Positions 60,378 to 64,000 of a DNA stretch of 64,000 nt are shown piece after piece; the stretch's first letter is position 1, and each line of letters starts with the position of its first letter. Below the pieces are notes generated by a model that saw nothing but the letters and a program-made list of their open reading frames with translations, searched no databases and had not been told where the DNA came from. The stretch lies in contig JAOAHX010000005.1 in assembly GCA_026415035.1 (NCBI GenBank), positions 62,001-126,000 of the forward strand, in the 5' to 3' direction. The stretch comes from Thermodesulfobacteriota bacterium (GTDB lineage Bacteria > Desulfobacterota > BSN033 > UBA1163). A program made the translations under genes and the position numbers.

Positions 60378-62975
60378 ATGGATCCCGATAAATGGACGTT
60401 AAAAACCCAAGAGGCGCTTCAGAACGCCAAAAAGCTTGCGGAGCAGAGGAACCATCAACAGATCGATGTCGAACACCTCCTCTCCGCCCTCCTGATGCAA
60501 AAGGAAGGGATCGTCATCCCCATCGTCCAGAAGTTGGGGGCGAACCCGAATATGATCCTCTCCGACCTGGAGAGGGAGCTCGGACGGCTCCCGAAGGTGA
60601 CCGGAAGCCGGGTGCAGGTCTATCTCTCGAGCCGCCTCCATGAGATCCTGAATGCGGCGTGGGCCGAGGCAGAACGATTGACGGACGAGTACCTGTCGAC
60701 CGAGCATCTCCTCATCGCGATTGCCGACGAACGGGGGGGCGTCTCCTCCCAGATCCTCCAGAGGCACGGGGTGAGCAAAGATGCCATTCTCCGGGTGCTG
60801 CAGGAGATCCGTGGGTCGCACCGCGTCACCGACCAAACCCCGGAGGAGAAGTATCAGGCCCTGAAACGTTACAGTCGGGATCTGACCGAGGAGGCGAGGA
60901 AGGGAAAACTCGATCCCGTCATCGGCCGGGACGATGAGATCCGCCGGGTGATCCAGGTCCTCTCCCGGAGGACGAAGAACAACCCCGTCCTGATCGGAGA
61001 GCCGGGCGTTGGGAAGACGGCCATCGTCGAGGGACTGGCCCAGAGGATCGTCAAGGGCGATGTCCCGGAGACGCTGAAGAACAAGAAATTGGTGGCCCTC
61101 GACCTGGGGGCCCTGATCGCGGGGGCGAAATTCAGGGGAGAGTTCGAGGAGCGACTCAAGGCGGTGTTGAAAGAGGTGACGGCCTCGGCGGGAAACATCA
61201 TCCTCTTTATCGATGAGTTGCATACCTTGGTGGGCGCCGGAGCGGCCGAGGGAGCCATGGACGCCTCCAACATGCTCAAACCCGCCCTGGCCAGGGGGGA
61301 GCTGAGGTGCGTGGGCGCCACGACCCTCAACGAATACCGGAAATATGTGGAGAAGGATGCGGCCCTCGAGCGAAGGTTCCAACCGATCTACGTGGCCCAG
61401 CCCTCGGTGGAGGACACGATCGCCATCCTGAGAGGGTTGAAGGAACGATACGAGGTTCACCATGGGGTGAAGATTAAGGATTCCGCCCTCATCGCCGCGG
61501 CCACGCTCTCTCACCGTTACATCTCCGACCGTTTTTTGCCGGACAAGGCGGTCGATCTTATCGACGAGGCGGCCTCCAGGCTCCGGATCGAGATCGACAG
61601 CGTGCCCATGGAGATCGACGAGATTCAACGGAGGGTGATGCAACTGGAGATCGAGAGGCAGGCGCTCAAAAAGGAGAAGGATGAGGCCTCGCTGGAGAGA
61701 TTGAAAAAGCTGGAGGAAGAACTGACCCATCTGAAGGAGGAGGTCCAGAGGAAGAAACAGAGGTGGGAGCTGGAGAAACAGGCCATAACGCGCATCCATC
61801 AGATCAAGGAGCAGATGGAGAGGGTCCGGCAGTTGATGAAGGAGGCCGAGCGGGAAGCCGACTATTCGAGACTGGCCGAGTTGCAATATGGCGAGATGAT
61901 CCATCTGGAGAAAGAGTTGAAGGCCGAAGAGCAGAGGCTTGCGGAACTCCAAAAGAGCGGAAAGATGCTCAAGGAGGAGGTGGATGAGGAGGATGTGGCC
62001 GAGGTGGTCTCCAAATGGACCGGCATCCCGGTTTCGAAGATGCTCGAGGGAGAGGTCCAGAAGCTCCTCCGGATGGAGGAACGCCTGAGACAGAGGGTGG
62101 TGGGCCAGGAGGATGCGATCGTGGCCGTCTCCAATGCCGTCCGGAGAGCGAGGGCGGGGCTCCAGGACCCAAACCGTCCGATCGGCTCGTTCATCTTCAT
62201 GGGACCCACGGGGGTCGGAAAGACCGAATTGGCCCGGGCGCTGGCCGAATTTCTCTTCGACGATGAACAGGCCATGGTGCGGATCGACATGTCCGAGTTC
62301 ATGGAGAAGCATTCGGTAGCGCGACTGATCGGGGCTCCGCCCGGATATGTCGGCTACGAGGAGGGGGGGTATCTGACAGAGGCCGTCAGAAGAAGGCCCT
62401 ATTCCATCGTCCTGTTGGACGAGATCGAGAAGGCCCATCCCGAGGTTTTCAACATCCTCCTGCAGATCCTCGACGATGGGCGGTTGACCGACGGCCATGG
62501 GAGGACGGTCGATTTCAAGAACACGGTGGTGATCATGACCTCCAACATCGGCAGTCAATGGATCGTGGACTTGGGAGAGAAGGATTACGAGGAGATGAAA
62601 CGCCGGGTGATGGAGGCGGTCCGGTCCCATTTTAAACCGGAGTTTCTCAACCGGATCGACGAATTGGTCATCTTCCGGAGCCTGGGGATGGAGGAGATCA
62701 AGGCCATCGTGGAGATCCAGATCAAGAGGCTCGAAAAGCGGTTGGCCGAGAAGAAGATCGGGCTTGAGGTGACAGAAAAGGCAAAGGAATATCTGGCCAA
62801 AGAGGGATTCGATCCCTCCTACGGGGCCCGTCCCCTGAAACGGGTGATTCAGAAGGAGATCCAGGACAGATTGGCGCTCAAACTCCTCGAGGGAAGGTTC
62901 AAGGAAGGGGACACGGCCGTGGTCGATTTCGATTCGAGGAGGGGGGAGCTGGTCTTCAGGGATCAGGGGGGCTAA
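60378..62975 (+). CDS. clpB: Disaggregase chaperone ClpB
   Basis: 865 residues, full length. Solubilises aggregated proteins with DnaK. Double Clp N-domain (about 1-150), first AAA with GEPGVGKT (about 208-215), the long coiled-coil M domain (about 405-530) that sets ClpB apart from ClpA/C, second AAA with GPTGVGKTE (about 612-620) and sensor-2 region [11 protein letters not shown]. Start follows AAGGAGATGAAAGACGA. Confidence 0.97.
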   Translation: MDPDKWTLKTQEALQNAKKLAEQRNHQQIDVEHLLSALLMQKEGIVIPIVQKLGANPNMILSDLERELGRLPKVTGSRVQVYLSSRLHEILNAAWAEAERLTDEYLSTEHLLIAIADERGGVSSQILQRHGVSKDAILRVLQEIRGSHRVTDQTPEEKYQALKRYSRDLTEEARKGKLDPVIGRDDEIRRVIQVLSRRTKNNPVLIGEPGVGKTAIVEGLAQRIVKGDVPETLKNKKLVALDLGALIAGAKFRGEFEERLKAVLKEVTASAGNIILFIDELHTLVGAGAAEGAMDASNMLKPALARGELRCVGATTLNEYRKYVEKDAALERRFQPIYVAQPSVEDTIAILRGLKERYEVHHGVKIKDSALIAAATLSHRYISDRFLPDKAVDLIDEAASRLRIEIDSVPMEIDEIQRRVMQLEIERQALKKEKDEASLERLKKLEEELTHLKEEVQRKKQRWELEKQAITRIHQIKEQMERVRQLMKEAEREADYSRLAELQYGEMIHLEKELKAEEQRLAELQKSGKMLKEEVDEEDVAEVVSKWTGIPVSKMLEGEVQKLLRMEERLRQRVVGQEDAIVAVSNAVRRARAGLQDPNRPIGSFIFMGPTGVGKTELARALAEFLFDDEQAMVRIDMSEFMEKHSVARLIGAPPGYVGYEEGGYLTEAVRRRPYSIVLLDEIEKAHPEVFNILLQILDDGRLTDGHGRTVDFKNTVVIMTSNIGSQWIVDLGEKDYEEMKRRVMEAVRSHFKPEFLNRIDELVIFRSLGMEEIKAIVEIQIKRLEKRLAEKKIGLEVTEKAKEYLAKEGFDPSYGARPLKRVIQKEIQDRLALKLLEGRFKEGDTAVVDFDSRRGELVFRDQGG

Positions 62976-62988
62976 CTCAATAATTTTC

Positions 62989-63017
62989 TTGACAATAATC
63001 GAAAAAAGGGCTATACA
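62989..63017 (+). promoter_or_regulatory. Promoter of tRNA-Val
   Basis: TTGACA (62989-62994), 17-base spacer, TATACA (63012-63017), 44 bases before the tRNA. Confidence 0.7.
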
Positions 63018-63061
63018 TACAAAAAACATGAAACCCTTGGGTACGAAAGGAGATGGTTCGT

Positions 63062-63136
63062 AGGCACGTAGCTCAGGGGGAGAGCGCTACCTTGACGCGG
63101 TAGAAGTCTGGGGTTCAAATCCCCACGTGCCTACCA
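63062..63136 (+). tRNA. tRNA-Val (anticodon GAC)
   Basis: Complete cloverleaf with encoded CCA: acceptor AGGCACG/CGTGCCT with discriminator A; D stem GCTC/GAGC; anticodon stem CTACC/GGTAG around loop TTGACGC, giving anticodon GAC (63094-63096) for valine; variable loop AAGTC; T arm TGGGG-TTCAAAT-CCCCA. The D loop is short (seven bases). Confidence 0.97.
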
Positions 63137-63194
63137 CTCAATTTTGAAGGAAGTGGAGCAAAAGCCTTTAAGAAGAAATTTTTAACACCCCAGC

Positions 63195-63245
63195 GGAAGA
63201 GGCATCATTCGATATTCGTTAAGGATGATGCCTCTTCCTTATTTT
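63195..63245 (+). terminator. Hairpin between tRNA-Val and thrS
   Basis: GGAAGAGGCATCAT (63195-63208) and ATGATGCCTCTTCC (63225-63238) form a perfect 14-bp stem with a 16-base loop, followed by TTATTTT. Most likely the terminator of the tRNA transcript; since it ends 23 bases before thrS it could also regulate thrS as an attenuator. Confidence 0.7.
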
Positions 63246-63260
63246 CATCGACCGGAGAGA

Positions 63261-64000
63261 ATGGAGGAAAGGATCACCCTCACCTTCCCCAACGGAGAGA
63301 AGAGGATCGTCCCGAAGGGTTCGAAGCTGATCGAGTTTGCGGATCGGGAGGCCGTGGCCGCCCAGGTGGACGGTGCGCTGGTCGACCTCTCGAAAGAGAT
63401 GGAGAAGGATGCCCTGATCACCTTCGTCTCAATCCACTCCAAAAAGGGGCTCGACATCTTACGCCATTCCGCCGCCCATGTCATGGCCCAGGCCGTCAAA
63501 GAGCTCTTCCCCTCGGCCAAGCTCACCTTCGGCCCCGCGACGGAGAACGGTTTCTATTATGATTTTGACTACGAGAGACCCTTCACCCCGGAGGATCTAA
63601 AATCGATCGAAAAGAGGATGGAAGAGATCGTCCGACAGGATCAGCCGTTCGTCCGGACCGACCTTCCTCGGGACGAAGCGATCGCCCTCTTTCAGGGGAG
63701 GGGAGAGCCTTACAAAGTGGAACATCTCCATGAGCTTCCCGATCAGGTCTCCCTCTACCGTCAGGGTTCCTTCGTCGACCTATGCGAAGGCCCCCATCTT
63801 CCTTCCACGGGGAAGATCCGGGCCTTCAAGTTGTTGAGCGTCTCCGGGACCTACTGGAGAGGAGATGCGCGCAATCAGGTCCTTCAACGCATCTACGGAA
63901 CGGCCTTTCCGGACCCTAAGGGGCTGGAGGATTATCTCCAGATGCTTGAGGAGGCCAAGAAGCGTGATCACCGGAAGCTCGGAAGGGAACTTGACCTCTT
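63261..64000 (+). CDS. thrS: Threonyl-tRNA synthetase, N-terminal part (runs off window)
   Basis: The first 246 codons. Charges tRNA-Thr. A TGS domain at about 1-62 (ITLTFPNGEKRIVPKGSK), then the editing domain with RHSAAHVMAQAV (His-x3-His) and DLCEGPHLPSTGKIRAFKL (Cys and His of the editing site). The start of the catalytic domain is just beyond the edge. ATG 63261 follows GGAGAG. Confidence 0.96.
   Translation, partial: MEERITLTFPNGEKRIVPKGSKLIEFADREAVAAQVDGALVDLSKEMEKDALITFVSIHSKKGLDILRHSAAHVMAQAVKELFPSAKLTFGPATENGFYYDFDYERPFTPEDLKSIEKRMEEIVRQDQPFVRTDLPRDEAIALFQGRGEPYKVEHLHELPDQVSLYRQGSFVDLCEGPHLPSTGKIRAFKLLSVSGTYWRGDARNQVLQRIYGTAFPDPKGLEDYLQMLEEAKKRDHRKLGRELDL

Noticed and set aside
60399-63029. 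876-residue open frame on the minus strand
   Set aside because: Antisense shadow of clpB with no recognisable motif.
63137-63260. T-box leader before thrS
   Set aside because: The spacer is short and has no T-box core sequence or specifier loop; only a single stem-loop is present.
1-64000. CRISPR array, insertion sequence or prophage
   Set aside because: No regularly spaced direct repeats, transposase, integrase or phage structural gene is recognisable anywhere in the window.

Overview
The window reads as ordinary chromosome of an anaerobic, Gram-negative, moderately high-GC bacterium, most like the Desulfobacterota (former Deltaproteobacteria). The pointers are a ferredoxin-type protein behind an FNR-like box, a nine-haem cytochrome c with a membrane cytochrome b, an AmmeMemoRadiSam protein B, a sigma-54 activator, sensor kinases with stacked GAF domains, and the order rplM-rpsI-argC. 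This placement is inference; no rRNA gene is present. I see no prophage, insertion sequence or CRISPR array. Genes are dense and mostly separated by fewer than 100 bases.

Region by region: 1-8451 is one long minus-strand run (ftsH, folP, pdxJ, acpS, nnr, an eRF1-like factor, a DUF151 nuclease-like protein, tsaE, start of lysC). 8718-9956 has a Crp/Fnr regulator and a sigma-54-type promoter in front of two tiny membrane proteins. 10103-17741 holds a MenA-like prenyltransferase, two poorly known proteins, a ketoacyl synthase, a GAF histidine kinase and a threonine synthase-like enzyme. 17867-28989 is rich in transporters (NEW3-ABC cassette, UMF1 and EamA carriers, a heterodimeric ABC exporter) plus an Fe-S protein. 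29085-33826 has lon, amrB and a transglutaminase-like protein. 33870-37213 is an ECF vitamin/metal-type importer, divergent from yjbQ and a phosphatase. 39419-44474 carries an NtrC-type activator, an AT-rich control region and a redox operon. 44533-50242 has an M48 protease, a DUF2284 protein, a large hybrid kinase and a c-haem/membrane/b5-like fusion. 50386-64000 is housekeeping: secDF, rplM-rpsI, argC, mutS, pcm, tsaD, rsmA, clpB, tRNA-Val and thrS.

The most interesting signal is regulatory. Two control regions 31.7 kb apart (9517-9628 and 41204-41325) share the same layout at the same spacing: an ATTTTATAC element starting exactly 97 bases before the -24 GG, a related 17-base block (13/17 identical), an IHF-like site ending exactly 29 bases before the GG, and a GG-N10-GC sigma-54 element. 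Both stand before undescribed small membrane proteins. The second also heads a run coding for a stand-alone receiver protein, the nine-haem cytochrome c, a cytochrome b and a small basic protein, closed by a perfect 16-bp terminator stem. An NtrC-family activator with no adjacent kinase lies just upstream of the second region. I propose one sigma-54 regulon linking small membrane proteins to an electron-transfer complex; this is inferred from sequence alone.

Several genes (mutS, the c/b5 fusion, the transglutaminase-like gene, a small gene at 28540) have a good -35/-10 pair placed so that transcription would start at or within a few bases of the start codon, suggesting leaderless messages.
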